DNA from: CAYMZZ01 sp046297935
GTDB lineage: Bacteria; Bacteroidota; Bacteroidia; Chitinophagales; Chitinophagaceae
Length of the DNA stretch: 64,000 nt
Assembly: GCA_046297935.1 (NCBI GenBank)
Contig: JBKBHA010000016.1
Span: 1-64,000 of the forward strand
Reading direction: 5' to 3'
Shown here one piece after another: positions 51,745 through 60,871 of this stretch (the stretch's first letter is position 1; every line of letters starts with the position of its first letter). The translations under genes were made by a program, and so were the position numbers. Under the pieces are notes generated by a model, which was given only the letters and a program-made list of their open reading frames with translations, was not told where the DNA came from and searched no databases.

Positions 51745-53187
51745 ATGTCCTACGAACCCATATCCGTATTTGATATTTTCAAAATAGGCATTGGTCCTTC
51801 CAGCAGCCATACGCTGGGTCCATGGAGGGCGGCGCAGCAATTTTTGCAGGAACTGGAAGACCGGCAGCAGTTGCAGGATGTGCTGGGTGTAAGAGTTTTG
51901 TTGTTTGGTTCGCTTGCTAAAACAGGAGTTGGACACGGTACTGATGTGGCGGTGCAAATGGGACTGATGGGTGCAGACCCTGTGACCATACCGGTGGAAG
52001 ATATACCTGCACGGTTAAAAGATGTGATGTCGAAGAAGCGGTTGTTGCTGGAAGGTCGGCATGAAATTGAATTTGATCCCCGCGAGGACATTGTGTTTCT
52101 GGTTTCAGAAACCCTGCCGTTCCACAGCAATGCCCTCCAGTTTCAGGCGCGCATGCGAACGGGTGAGGACCAGGCGGCTACTTACTATTCGGTGGGTGGC
52201 GGATTTGTAGTGCGCGAGGGCGAGCAGGCGGGCAGCAAACAATCGGTGCAGGTTCCTTTTCCTATCAACAATGCCGCCGACCTGTTGCACTGGTGCATCA
52301 AAACAGGCATGTCGATACATGAAGTAGTTTGGGAAAATGAAACGGCCTGGAGGCCGGAAGCGAAAACCCGCGAGGGTCTGCTGCGTATATGGAATGTGAT
52401 GCTGGATTGCATTTATCGCGGTTGCCATACTGAAGGCTTTCTGCCGGGCGGACTGAATGTAAAAAGGCGTGCCGCCGCGTTAAACAAGCGCTTGATGAAA
52501 AATGCTGTTTACGACAATACGTCTGATTGGATGAATGCTATTCGAAGCGGCGGCAATCAGTTTCCCTATATCCTGGACTGGGTGAGCTGTTTTGCGCTGG
52601 CTGTTAATGAAGAGAACGCTTCATTTGGACGTGTAGTTACGGCACCTACCAATGGTGCTGCCGGTGTTATACCCGCCGTGCTTTTCTATTACCTGGTCTT
52701 TGTACAACCCGCCAGCACGGCGGTGGAGCAGGAAGATCAGGTGTTGAGGTTCCTGAGCACGGCAGCAGAAATCGGGAGTATCTTCAAAAAAGGAGCGACC
52801 ATTTCTGCTGCCATGGGTGGCTGCCAGGCAGAGATAGGCGTGTCGAGCGCCATGGCCGCAGCCGCATTAACCGAAGGTATGGGTGGAAGTCAGCGGCAGG
52901 CCATGATGGCATCCGAAATAGCCATGGAACACCATCTGGGCATGACCTGCGACCCTATAGCCGGATTAGTACAGGTGCCCTGCATCGAAAGAAATACCAT
53001 GGGTGCCATCAAAGCAATTACTGCTGCACAACTGGCTATGCAAAGCACGCCCGACTATGCCAAAGTATCGCTTGATGCGGTGATCAAAACCATGTGGGAT
53101 ACGGCGCAGGACATGAATCATAAATACAAAGAAACTGCCGACGGAGGATTAGCGGTGCATGTGCCGTTGAGCTTACCAGAATGCTGA
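51745..53187 (+). CDS. sdaA: L-serine dehydratase, iron-sulfur, single-chain form
   Basis: A 480-residue enzyme that deaminates serine to pyruvate. The beta-domain starts SVFDIFKIGIGPSSSHTLGPWRAAQQF; the alpha domain follows with GAAGVIPAVLFYYL, the [4Fe-4S] Cys residues in AMGGCQAEIGVSSAMAAAA and the MTCDPIAGLVQVPCIERN segment. Full length for the fused type. The ATG lies at the end of a repeat tract, with no promoter recognised close by. Confidence 0.94.
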   Translation: MSYEPISVFDIFKIGIGPSSSHTLGPWRAAQQFLQELEDRQQLQDVLGVRVLLFGSLAKTGVGHGTDVAVQMGLMGADPVTIPVEDIPARLKDVMSKKRLLLEGRHEIEFDPREDIVFLVSETLPFHSNALQFQARMRTGEDQAATYYSVGGGFVVREGEQAGSKQSVQVPFPINNAADLLHWCIKTGMSIHEVVWENETAWRPEAKTREGLLRIWNVMLDCIYRGCHTEGFLPGGLNVKRRAAALNKRLMKNAVYDNTSDWMNAIRSGGNQFPYILDWVSCFALAVNEENASFGRVVTAPTNGAAGVIPAVLFYYLVFVQPASTAVEQEDQVLRFLSTAAEIGSIFKKGATISAAMGGCQAEIGVSSAMAAAALTEGMGGSQRQAMMASEIAMEHHLGMTCDPIAGLVQVPCIERNTMGAIKAITAAQLAMQSTPDYAKVSLDAVIKTMWDTAQDMNHKYKETADGGLAVHVPLSLPEC

Positions 53188-53220
53188 ACTGATTAATAGT
53201 TAGTAACTATTAATCATCAA

Positions 53221-53655
53221 TCAGGCTTGCCCGTGTATATAATTCTCCAACTGACTAATGGTTTCTTTCTGTGCCAGGATGGTTTCTTTTACGATATCGC
53301 TCATGGATATAATTCCTGCCAGTTGGTCGTTCTGGAAAACGGGTAGGTAGCGTAGATTCTGCGCCGACATCAGCGACATGCAATGCTCAATACTATCGTC
53401 GGGTTTTAAAGAAGGCAACTCGGTGCTCATGATTTCCGACACTTTTGTGTCGCTGGAATGTTTGCCTTTCAAAATGACTTTGCGGGAATAGTCGCGTTCC
53501 GACACGATACCCATATACTGCCCCTGACGGGCAACCACTACAGAGCCGATGTTTTTTTCAGCCATCAGTTTGATGGCATCCAGCACGGTGGTATCGGGAG
53601 CAACGGTAATAACAGAAGCGCCTTTGCGTTGCAGGATGGCATTGATTTTCTTCAT
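53221..53655 (-). CDS. Stand-alone CBS-domain protein
   Basis: A 144-residue soluble protein with two CBS domains: VITVAPDTTVLDAIKLMAEKNIGSVVVARQGQYMGIVSERDYSRKV and LPSLKPDDSIEHCMSLMSAQNLRYLPVFQNDQLAGIISMSDIVKE. Such proteins bind adenine nucleotides and often act as sensors; no catalytic domain is fused here. It is convergent with sdaA and follows mqnE on the same strand after a terminator. Confidence 0.88.
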   Translation of the reverse strand: MKKINAILQRKGASVITVAPDTTVLDAIKLMAEKNIGSVVVARQGQYMGIVSERDYSRKVILKGKHSSDTKVSEIMSTELPSLKPDDSIEHCMSLMSAQNLRYLPVFQNDQLAGIISMSDIVKETILAQKETISQLENYIHGQA

Positions 53656-53690
53656 GCGGCAGCGTTTATTAATGGAATTTACGAAAAAAA

Positions 53691-53714
53691 AGAGCCGGAA
53701 AAAAATCCGGCTCT
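53691..53714 (-). terminator. Terminator after mqnE
   Basis: AGAGCCGGA at 53691-53699 pairs perfectly with TCCGGCTCT at 53706-53714 and is followed on the minus strand by eight T. It ends the mqnE transcript, so the CBS gene needs its own promoter in the short gap to 53655. Confidence 0.9.
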
Positions 53715-53732
53715 GTTATCGTTGAAAAAGCA

Positions 53733-54926
53733 TTAGTTAAGTAGGGCAGGGTCCTGCAGATCACTGTCGCTGATGCCCGAGTAGTCGCGAATTTCATTGT
53801 AAAGCGTATCGCGTTCCACCGGCCGGCGACGAGTCTGACGGATCAGATTCACCAGCTCTCCGGTGCTCATGGAAGGTGATTGCTCTTCGGAACCTGCCAT
53901 GGAATAGATCTTCGTGCTGTCGTCGATAGTGCCGTCAATATCGTTTACGCCGAAGGAAAGACTCAGTTGCGCGTTCTGGCGACCCAGCATGGGCCAATAT
54001 GCTTTGAGATGCGGGAAATTATCGAGGTAGATTCGGGCAATGGCATACATGCGCATATCTTCTACCAGGCTGGTTTCGGGGAGGTGGCTCATATCGTTGT
54101 CCTGATTCCGAAACTTCAGCGGGATGAAAGTATTGAAACCGCCGGTGCGATCCTGTAATTCACGGAGCTGGCGCATATGGTCGATGCGGTGATGATAGTT
54201 TTCAACATGGCCATAAAGCATGGTGGCGTTGGTATGCATACCCAGTTGGTGGGCTGTTTCATGAATCTTGAGCCAGCCGGCACCATCTACTTTATCCGCG
54301 CAAATTTGTTCTCTTACTTCGGGATGAAATATTTCGGCACCACCGCCGGGCAGCGATTGTAGTCCAGCCTCTTTCAGGTATTTCAATCCGTCTTCTACCG
54401 ACAGTTTTGCTTTGCGAAACATGTAATCGAGTTCAACCGCTGTAAATCCTTTAATGTGCAGGTCGGGCCGGTGAGCATGGATATTGCGAAGCAGTTCACC
54501 AAAGAATTCGAGATTCATTTTGGGGTGTACCCCGCCTACAATATGTACTTCTGTAACCGGTTTGCCATCGTAGCCTTTTACGATGTCGAGCATTTGTTGA
54601 AGGCTCATTTCCCAACCCTCGTTGCGGTGCGCATATACCCGGCTATAAGAACAGAAATGACAGGAATAAACGCATACATTGGTGGGTTCAATATGGAAAT
54701 TGCGATTAAAATAAGTAGTGTGGCCGTGTAGTCGCTCACGTATATGGTTGGCCAGGGCTCCCACAAAAGCCAGGCTGCCTTTTTCGAACAGGAGTAGGGC
54801 ATCTTCGTCGGTAATCCGGACCTTATTCTTCACTTTTTCCGCTATTGCAGCCAGTTCGGGGTCGGTAGTCAGATTGGCCAGCAGGGGAGTCGTCAACACA
54901 TCAGCCATAGTTCGAAATTTTGGCAA
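53733..54926 (-). CDS. mqnE: Aminodeoxyfutalosine synthase (menaquinone)
   Basis: A 397-residue radical SAM enzyme of the futalosine route to menaquinone. NVCVYSCHFCSYSR is the CxxxCxxC cluster motif, and LQSLPGGGAEIFHPEVREQICADK is typical of MqnE, whereas the related MqnC has GGGAEIL. The enzyme joins chorismate-derived enolpyruvyl-benzoate and SAM. It implies that this organism makes menaquinone without the MenF-D-C route, although no other mqn gene is in the window. Confidence 0.93.
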   Translation of the reverse strand: MPKFRTMADVLTTPLLANLTTDPELAAIAEKVKNKVRITDEDALLLFEKGSLAFVGALANHIRERLHGHTTYFNRNFHIEPTNVCVYSCHFCSYSRVYAHRNEGWEMSLQQMLDIVKGYDGKPVTEVHIVGGVHPKMNLEFFGELLRNIHAHRPDLHIKGFTAVELDYMFRKAKLSVEDGLKYLKEAGLQSLPGGGAEIFHPEVREQICADKVDGAGWLKIHETAHQLGMHTNATMLYGHVENYHHRIDHMRQLRELQDRTGGFNTFIPLKFRNQDNDMSHLPETSLVEDMRMYAIARIYLDNFPHLKAYWPMLGRQNAQLSLSFGVNDIDGTIDDSTKIYSMAGSEEQSPSMSTGELVNLIRQTRRRPVERDTLYNEIRDYSGISDSDLQDPALLN

Positions 54927-55017
54927 AGGTACGATGGAAAATCAGATTGCCCGAAAGCAGCGGCAATAAGGAAAATATGTATCTTTCTTTTTAATATTCA
55001 AACTAATACGGTTTTGC

Positions 55018-56271
55018 ATGGGACTGAAGATCCGCCTCACTATACTCAGTTTTCTGGAGTTTTTTATTTGGGGATCATGGCTGATTACAATTGGTGCCTA
55101 CTGGTTTCAAAACAAGCAATGGGACGGGCAGGATTTCGGTGCCATATTTTCCACGATGGGCCTTTCTGCCATTTTTATGCCGGCATTGATGGGCATTATT
55201 GCCGACCGCTATATAAATGCGGAACGGCTGCTGGGTATTTGCCATTTAGCGGGGGCAATGGTGCTGGCGTACCTGCCGCAGGTGAATGATCCACATAGTT
55301 TTTATTATGTGTTGCTGCTTTATATGGTTTTTTACATGCCTACGCTGGCTTTGGCCAACACAGTTTCCTATTACGCGCTTTCCAGATCGGGGTTGGATAT
55401 CGTAAAGTCCTTTCCGCCCATTCGCGTTTTCGGTACCATCGGTTTTATTGTGGCCATGTGGATCGTTAGTTTAATGAAACTGGAGACTTCGGCGGGACAG
55501 TTTTACGTAGCAGCTTCTGCATCTGCCTTGCTGGGCCTTTATTCTTTCACATTGCCACCCTGTATACCTCGTGGAAAGCTTGAAGGCAACAGGTCCGTGT
55601 CGGAAATATTGGGATTAAAAGCATTTACACTTTTCCGAATTCCCAAAATGGCCATTTTCTTTTTGTTTGCAATGCTGCTGGGAGCAGCTCTGCAACTCAC
55701 CAATGCCTATGGGGACACTTTCTTACATGATTTTGGAAAAATAGATGCGTATAAAGACACTTTACTGGTGGAGTATCCTGCTATCATCATGTCTATATCC
55801 CAGATGTCGGAGACGCTATTCATTCTTGCCATTCCTTTTTTCCTTCGCCGGTTTGGAATAAAGCAGGTAATGTTATTTAGTATGATTGCCTGGGTGCTGC
55901 GCTTCGGGCTTTTCGCTTACGGAGATCCGGCAGGCGGACTTTGGATGATCATCCTATCTTGTATTGTATACGGTATGGCCTTCGATTTCTTCAATATATC
56001 AGGCTCATTGTTTGTAGATACACAAGTAGAGCCCGGCATACGTGCCAGCGCCCAGGGTATTTTCATGATGATGACAAATGGCATTGGCGCCTGGTTGGGA
56101 AGCATGATCAGCGGCATTGTAATCGCCCGGTATTTTACAAATGCAGATAAAAGCCTCGATTGGCAGGGAATCTGGACCAGTTTTGCGGCTTATGCAGCTG
56201 TAGTGGCGCTGCTGTTCGTCGTTTTATTCCGACATAAACATGAACCTGCGGAGGTCAAAATTTCACATTGA
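55018..56271 (+). CDS. Nucleoside transporter, MFS (NupG-like)
   Basis: A 417-residue inner-membrane protein with about twelve helices. MGLKIRLTILSFLEFFIWGSWLITIGAYW, the charged loop after helix 4 (FPPIRVFGTIGFIVAMWIVS) and DFFNISGSLFVDTQVEPGIRASAQGIFMM match the nucleoside:H+ symporter family. The N-terminal TM and the central loop are in the expected places. A -7-like TATCTTTC precedes it at about 54979. It is followed by REP-like palindromes and a terminator shared with trxA. Confidence 0.88.
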   Translation: MGLKIRLTILSFLEFFIWGSWLITIGAYWFQNKQWDGQDFGAIFSTMGLSAIFMPALMGIIADRYINAERLLGICHLAGAMVLAYLPQVNDPHSFYYVLLLYMVFYMPTLALANTVSYYALSRSGLDIVKSFPPIRVFGTIGFIVAMWIVSLMKLETSAGQFYVAASASALLGLYSFTLPPCIPRGKLEGNRSVSEILGLKAFTLFRIPKMAIFFLFAMLLGAALQLTNAYGDTFLHDFGKIDAYKDTLLVEYPAIIMSISQMSETLFILAIPFFLRRFGIKQVMLFSMIAWVLRFGLFAYGDPAGGLWMIILSCIVYGMAFDFFNISGSLFVDTQVEPGIRASAQGIFMMMTNGIGAWLGSMISGIVIARYFTNADKSLDWQGIWTSFAAYAAVVALLFVVLFRHKHEPAEVKISH

Positions 56272-56415
56272 ATTGTAGAGACGCGATGCATCGCGTCTCG
56301 CAAAGGGCATTCATCGTAGAAACGCGACGCATCGAATTGTGGAAACGCGACGCATCGAATTGTAGAGACGCGATGCGTCGCGTCTCTACGTACGCATCGC
56401 GTGTCCACGAACAGG
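56272..56415. repeat. REP-like palindromes after the nucleoside transporter gene
   Basis: A 22-base palindrome at 56278-56299 (arms GAGACGCGATG and its complement) and a second one at 56362-56389 (arms GTAGAGACGCGA and TCGCGTCTCTAC around TGCG) flank two degenerate units with the word GAAACGCGACGCATCGAATT. The cluster lies just after the stop codon of the transporter gene, as such elements often do. Confidence 0.88.
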
Positions 56416-56422
56416 CAAAAAA

Positions 56423-56450
56423 ATCCCCGGCATCGCCGGGGATTTTTTTT
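56423..56450. terminator. Bidirectional terminator between the transporter and trxA genes
   Basis: ATCCCCGGC and GCCGGGGAT are perfect nine-base arms around ATC, with a T-run on both strands. It serves the convergent genes on each side. Confidence 0.92.
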
Positions 56451-56452
56451 GC

Positions 56453-56770
56453 TTAGATATGCGCCTCAATCTTTTTCACAAAATTGCTTTTTGGCTGCGC
56501 GCCCACCAGTTTGTCTACCACCTGGCCACCCTTGATAAACAGGATAGCAGGAATAGAAGTAATGCCATAGTTCATCGACACCTGAGGGTTATTGTCCACA
56601 TTCACTTTACCTACATTCACTTTGCCATCATACTCTTTTGCCAACTCTTCAATAACAGGTCCGATTGCGCGACAGGGACCGCACCATTCTGCCCAAAAAT
56701 CTACCACAGTAAGTTTATCCGACGCCAGTACATCCGACTGGAAATTGGAGTCATTGAATTCTTTTGCCAT
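56453..56770 (-). CDS. trxA: Thioredoxin
   Basis: A 105-residue cytoplasmic disulfide reductase. VVDFWAEWCGPCRAIGPVIEELA holds the CGPC redox pair, SIPAILFIKGGQVVDKLVGA holds the cis-proline and the Gly-rich end of the fold. Full length. A -7 box at 56811-56818 precedes it on the minus strand. The gene runs towards the shared terminator at 56423-56450. Confidence 0.96.
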   Translation of the reverse strand: MAKEFNDSNFQSDVLASDKLTVVDFWAEWCGPCRAIGPVIEELAKEYDGKVNVGKVNVDNNPQVSMNYGITSIPAILFIKGGQVVDKLVGAQPKSNFVKKIEAHI

Positions 56771-56810
56771 TGTATCTATTTTAAGTTTTAATGTTTACAG
56801 AAACAGGTTG

Positions 56811-56818
56811 CAAATTTA
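56811..56818 (-). promoter_or_regulatory. -7 promoter box for trxA
   Basis: On the minus strand TAAATTTG, followed by CA, is a perfect -7 element; CTTG about 21 bases further upstream is a fair -33 box. The leader to the trxA ATG is about 36 bases. Confidence 0.65.
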
Positions 56819-56955
56819 AGTCCGCAAATACTAACAGTCCAAGTTGGCAGAAAGTTGTGCATAACTTGCCAGCCAGTCAGCGGGCCACAGTCTTATTGAC
56901 AGCACTATAACAAATTCTATAGTTTTCTTTTTCAGTGTTTTAACATTGGTTGTTG

Positions 56956-59900
56956 TCAGTTCAACTGCACCTGCACTTCCCAATCGGGATTTGCTTCCAG
57001 GTAACGAATCAGGTCATCGTTCATCCGAAAGCTGTTGGTGCCGGTGGCAAGACTGATCCGCATGTTCTGCCGGGGGTCTTTAACCACAAGGCGAAGCGTG
57101 GTACTACCGTTGCGATACATTTTCAGATTGCCAGAGAGAAAACGGATCAATTCCTCCGACACATCAGCAGGATGCAATTCGATCTGTAACTGCTTGGTCT
57201 GACTTTCTTTGATATTTTCTGCCAGCGACACACTACTCATCTTGAATTCATATTCGTCGCGCCCAAAGCGGGCTTTGAGGTAGCCGGTGATATAGAGTGC
57301 CGTTCCCGGTGCCAGCAGTGGAGAAAAACGGAGGTAATCTTCTTTGAATAAGGTCACTTCCACTTTTCCGGAATAATCTTCCAGCATGAAGCGACCGAAC
57401 TTGTTGCCGTTTTGTGCGGTACGGTGATCGGCAGACGATACCAATGCCACCAGCCTGAACAAGCGCCCCGGATTAGGTTGAAGCTTAATGGTGTCGCGGA
57501 ATTCCAAAAACTCGGCGATGGAGGTAATGCCGTAATGTTTGAATTCAAACTTATAATGATCGAGCGGATGTCCGCTCAGGAACATGCCGGTTACATCCTT
57601 TTCGAAGTTGAGCTGTTCGGTGAGCGGCCAGGGCTCGCAGTCGGGAATTCGCGGAGGCGGTATCTCCATATCAATGGCCATGTCGCCAAACAGGGTAGCA
57701 GAAGAGGTAACCTGTTGGGCCGTGACCACCTGTCCGTACTTGATAATTTTCTCAAGTCCGGTAACGGTGTCGCCTTCGCCAACATTGAAATATTGCCGCC
57801 GATGAAGAGCGGTAAAGCAATCGAAGGCACCTGCATAAGCCAGGCTTTCCAGTGTCTTCTTATTGACCGTGCGTTGATTGATTCTTTTGATGAAATCGAA
57901 TATATCGAGATAGGAACCATCCTTACCTCTTTCTTCGATGATGCTCTCCACTGCCGCTTCGCCCACACCTTTCAATCCACCAAGTCCAAAACGGATTTCG
58001 CCGGCTTTGTTTACGGCAAAGCCCTTTAGCGATTCATTGATATCGGGCCCCAGTACTTTAATGCCCATTCGCTTACACTCTTCCATGAAGAAGGTGATTT
58101 TATCAATGCTGCCGGCGTTGTTTAAGACGGCCGACATATATTCTCCCGGATAATGCGCTTTGAGGTAAGCCGTCTGATAGGCTACAAAAGCATAACAGGT
58201 GGAGTGCGATTTGTTGAACGCGTATTGCGCAAATGCTTCCCAGTCGGTCCAGATTTTTTCCAGTTTATCGGCCGGATAATTTTTTTCGGTAGCACCCTTT
58301 ACAAACTGCGCCTTCATTTTATCAAGCACCGCCTTCTGCTTTTTACCCATCGCTTTTCTAAGCACATCCGCATCGCCCTTGCTGAAACCGGCCAGGCTTT
58401 GCGCCAGCAACATTACCTGTTCCTGATAAACGGTAATGCCATAGGTTTCTTCCAGGTATTCTGCCATTTCCGGCAGGTCGTAGGTAATAGGCTCCCGGCC
58501 ATGTTTTCGCTCGATATAATTGGGGATATAGGCAATTGGACCGGGGCGATAAAGCGCGTTCATGGCGATAAGGTCGCCAAACTTATCCGGCTTTAGTTCG
58601 CGTAGGTATTTTTGCATACCCGGACTTTCAAACTGGAAGGTACCGATGGTAGCGCCATGCTGATAGAGCTCGAAGGTTTTGGAATCGTCGAGGGGAATAT
58701 TGTCGATGTCGATTTCGACATTATGGTTTTGTTTGATCAGTTGAAGCGCATTCTTTATAATGGTGAGGGTTTTCAAACCCAGGAAGTCCATTTTTATTAC
58801 ACCGGCTTCTTCAATTACATTTCCTTCAATTTGCGTAACCCAGAGCGGCGAATCTTTCGCTACCGCTACCGGCAATAGTTCGGTAAGGTCTTTAGGGGCA
58901 ATGATGATGCCGGCCGCATGAATACCGGTATTGCGTACTGAACCTTCCAGGCGTTCGGCTTCATGAAGTACTTTGCTGGCGGGCGTATCGGTTTGGTCGT
59001 ATATTTCCCGAATTCGGCGCACCAGTTCAAGATCTTCCGCTCCCAGTCCATCTTTTTCCTCCAGTGATTTTTCACCGTCTTTACTGCGCATGGGCGCGTG
59101 TAATACGCGCCGAAGTTCGATACCGGGTCGTTCCGGCACCAGTTTGGCAAGCGCATTCGATTCGGCCAAAGGCAGGTCCATTACACGGGCCACGTCCTTG
59201 ATACTCATTTTGGCAGCCATAGTGCCGTAGGTAATGATCTGGGCCACCTGGTTCTGCCCATATTTTCCTACAACATAGTCGATCACTTTCTGCCGCCCTT
59301 CATCATCGAAGTCGGTATCGATATCGGGCATCGACTTACGGTCGGGGTTAAGAAACCTTTCGAACAGCAAATTGTACTTGATGGGATCAATATTGGTGAT
59401 GCCGGTACAATAGGCTACTACCGAGCCGGCAGCCGAACCACGACCTGGACCAATGAATACGCCAATGTCACGACCAGCCTTGATGAAATCGCTTACGATC
59501 AAAAAGTAGCCGGCGAATCCCATCGTTTTAATAGTGTATAACTCAAAACGGATGCGCTCGTCAATTTCGGGAGTAATTTCGCTGTACCGTTCATGCGCAC
59601 CCTTCCAGGTCAGATGTTCGAGGTATTCGTCCTGGCTGGCAAACTCTTTTGGTACCTGGAAAAAGGGAAGAAGAATGTCCCGCTTCAGATTGAGCAGGTC
59701 TACCTTGCCCACGATTTCGTTGGTATTGTCAATGGCTTCCGGCAGATCGTGGAACACCGATTGCATCTCGGCCGTTTTTTTGAAATAGAACTGATCGTTG
59801 GGAAAAGCAAATCGCTTGCCTTTCACATTGATGTCGTCGTCGGCAAAATCGCGCATGGCCGGCGTGCTGATTTTTTCGCCGGTATTGATGCAAAGCAGGA

Positions 59901-60579
59901 TGTCGTGCGCGTTGAAATCGCTTTGTTCTACGTAATGCGAATCGTTGCTGGCAATGATCTTTACATTGTATTTACGGGCCAGCCTGACCAGTACTTCATT
60001 TACCCGATCCTGCTCCGCCATGCCATGCCGCTGCAGCTCCACATAAAAATCGTCCTGGAAAATATTGAGCCACCATTTGAATTCATTTTCACCTGCTTCT
60101 TCACCCTGCCTCAAAATTGCCTGCGGCACCGAGGCGCCAAGGCAGCAGGTGGTGGCAATAAGACCTTCATGATGTTTTAAGATTAACTCCTTGTCAATAC
60201 GGGGATACTTGCTATACAGACCCTCAATATACCCTAGCGAAGTCAGCTTAACCAGATTGCGATAACCCTGTTCATTTTTTGCCAGCAGAATCTGATGGTT
60301 GCGTTGATCCTTTTGTTCTTTGGTGAAAGTTTTTTGATGCCGGTTGGCCGTGATGTAAAATTCACAACCTACAATGGGTTTCACTTTTACCTGGCCGTTT
60401 TCATCTTTATGTTTGTAAGCTTCCGACACAAACTCAAAAACGCCGAACATATTTCCATGATCACTGATCGCCAAAGCGGGCATGCCATCGGCCATGGCCT
60501 TTTTGTATAGATCCTTGATGGAGGCAGCTCCATCCAATAGCGAAAACTGGGTATGTACGTGCAGGTGACTAAACTTCAT
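56956..60579 (-). CDS. dnaE: DNA polymerase III alpha subunit
   Basis: A 1207-residue replicative polymerase. The N-terminal PHP domain begins FSHLHVHTQFSLLDGAASIKDL and continues ALAISDHGNMFGVFEF; the palm domain carries GPGRGSAAGSVVAYCTGI and the catalytic Asp residues in MPDIDTDFDDEGRQ; the beta-binding and OB-fold regions follow, ending near residue 1100. Length matches the E. coli enzyme (1160). It is the only replication gene in the window. No perfect promoter box was seen in the 292-base spacer upstream. Confidence 0.97.
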   Translation of the reverse strand: MKFSHLHVHTQFSLLDGAASIKDLYKKAMADGMPALAISDHGNMFGVFEFVSEAYKHKDENGQVKVKPIVGCEFYITANRHQKTFTKEQKDQRNHQILLAKNEQGYRNLVKLTSLGYIEGLYSKYPRIDKELILKHHEGLIATTCCLGASVPQAILRQGEEAGENEFKWWLNIFQDDFYVELQRHGMAEQDRVNEVLVRLARKYNVKIIASNDSHYVEQSDFNAHDILLCINTGEKISTPAMRDFADDDINVKGKRFAFPNDQFYFKKTAEMQSVFHDLPEAIDNTNEIVGKVDLLNLKRDILLPFFQVPKEFASQDEYLEHLTWKGAHERYSEITPEIDERIRFELYTIKTMGFAGYFLIVSDFIKAGRDIGVFIGPGRGSAAGSVVAYCTGITNIDPIKYNLLFERFLNPDRKSMPDIDTDFDDEGRQKVIDYVVGKYGQNQVAQIITYGTMAAKMSIKDVARVMDLPLAESNALAKLVPERPGIELRRVLHAPMRSKDGEKSLEEKDGLGAEDLELVRRIREIYDQTDTPASKVLHEAERLEGSVRNTGIHAAGIIIAPKDLTELLPVAVAKDSPLWVTQIEGNVIEEAGVIKMDFLGLKTLTIIKNALQLIKQNHNVEIDIDNIPLDDSKTFELYQHGATIGTFQFESPGMQKYLRELKPDKFGDLIAMNALYRPGPIAYIPNYIERKHGREPITYDLPEMAEYLEETYGITVYQEQVMLLAQSLAGFSKGDADVLRKAMGKKQKAVLDKMKAQFVKGATEKNYPADKLEKIWTDWEAFAQYAFNKSHSTCYAFVAYQTAYLKAHYPGEYMSAVLNNAGSIDKITFFMEECKRMGIKVLGPDINESLKGFAVNKAGEIRFGLGGLKGVGEAAVESIIEERGKDGSYLDIFDFIKRINQRTVNKKTLESLAYAGAFDCFTALHRRQYFNVGEGDTVTGLEKIIKYGQVVTAQQVTSSATLFGDMAIDMEIPPPRIPDCEPWPLTEQLNFEKDVTGMFLSGHPLDHYKFEFKHYGITSIAEFLEFRDTIKLQPNPGRLFRLVALVSSADHRTAQNGNKFGRFMLEDYSGKVEVTLFKEDYLRFSPLLAPGTALYITGYLKARFGRDEYEFKMSSVSLAENIKESQTKQLQIELHPADVSEELIRFLSGNLKMYRNGSTTLRLVVKDPRQNMRISLATGTNSFRMNDDLIRYLEANPDWEVQVQLN

Positions 60580-60871
60580 GATCTACTGGTTTTCCGGCCG
60601 GAGTGGAGTCCGTTCCTTCACTGAAATCAATACATGGCCGGACAGCAAATTTCCTGAATTCGGCATGAAAGGCCTTTTAATTTAATCCACATTCCAGTTA
60701 GCATGGAAATAGAAACTTTAGCTGCTATTTCAATGCTTAAGCTACTTGCTTTCAGTGAGTTGTGCGCTGCGCAATTTTTGCAGGACCAATTCGTTCTGTA
60801 ACAGCCGCTTATTCAGCGAAATATCCTATATTTTTGCCGATGCCTGCAGGCAGCTCTAAAAGAAAGATACA
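60580..60871. other. Spacer between dnaE and the NlpC/P60 gene
   Basis: A 292-base divergent spacer. It contains a -7 box for the NlpC/P60 gene at 60829-60836 and an open frame of 32 codons at 60703-60801 that has no further support. A GC palindrome, TGCCTGCAGGCA, stands near 60841. No dnaE promoter was recognised. Confidence 0.5.
60829..60836 (+). promoter_or_regulatory. -7 promoter box for the NlpC/P60 gene
   Basis: TATTTTTG followed by CC is a perfect TAnnTTTG element 35 bases before the ATG at 60872. A -33 box is not obvious. Confidence 0.45.

Noticed and set aside
60703..60801. A 32-codon frame starting MEIETLAAISM between dnaE and the NlpC/P60 gene
   Set aside because: No promoter, no ribosome-binding signal and no similarity; it overlaps the probable regulatory region.
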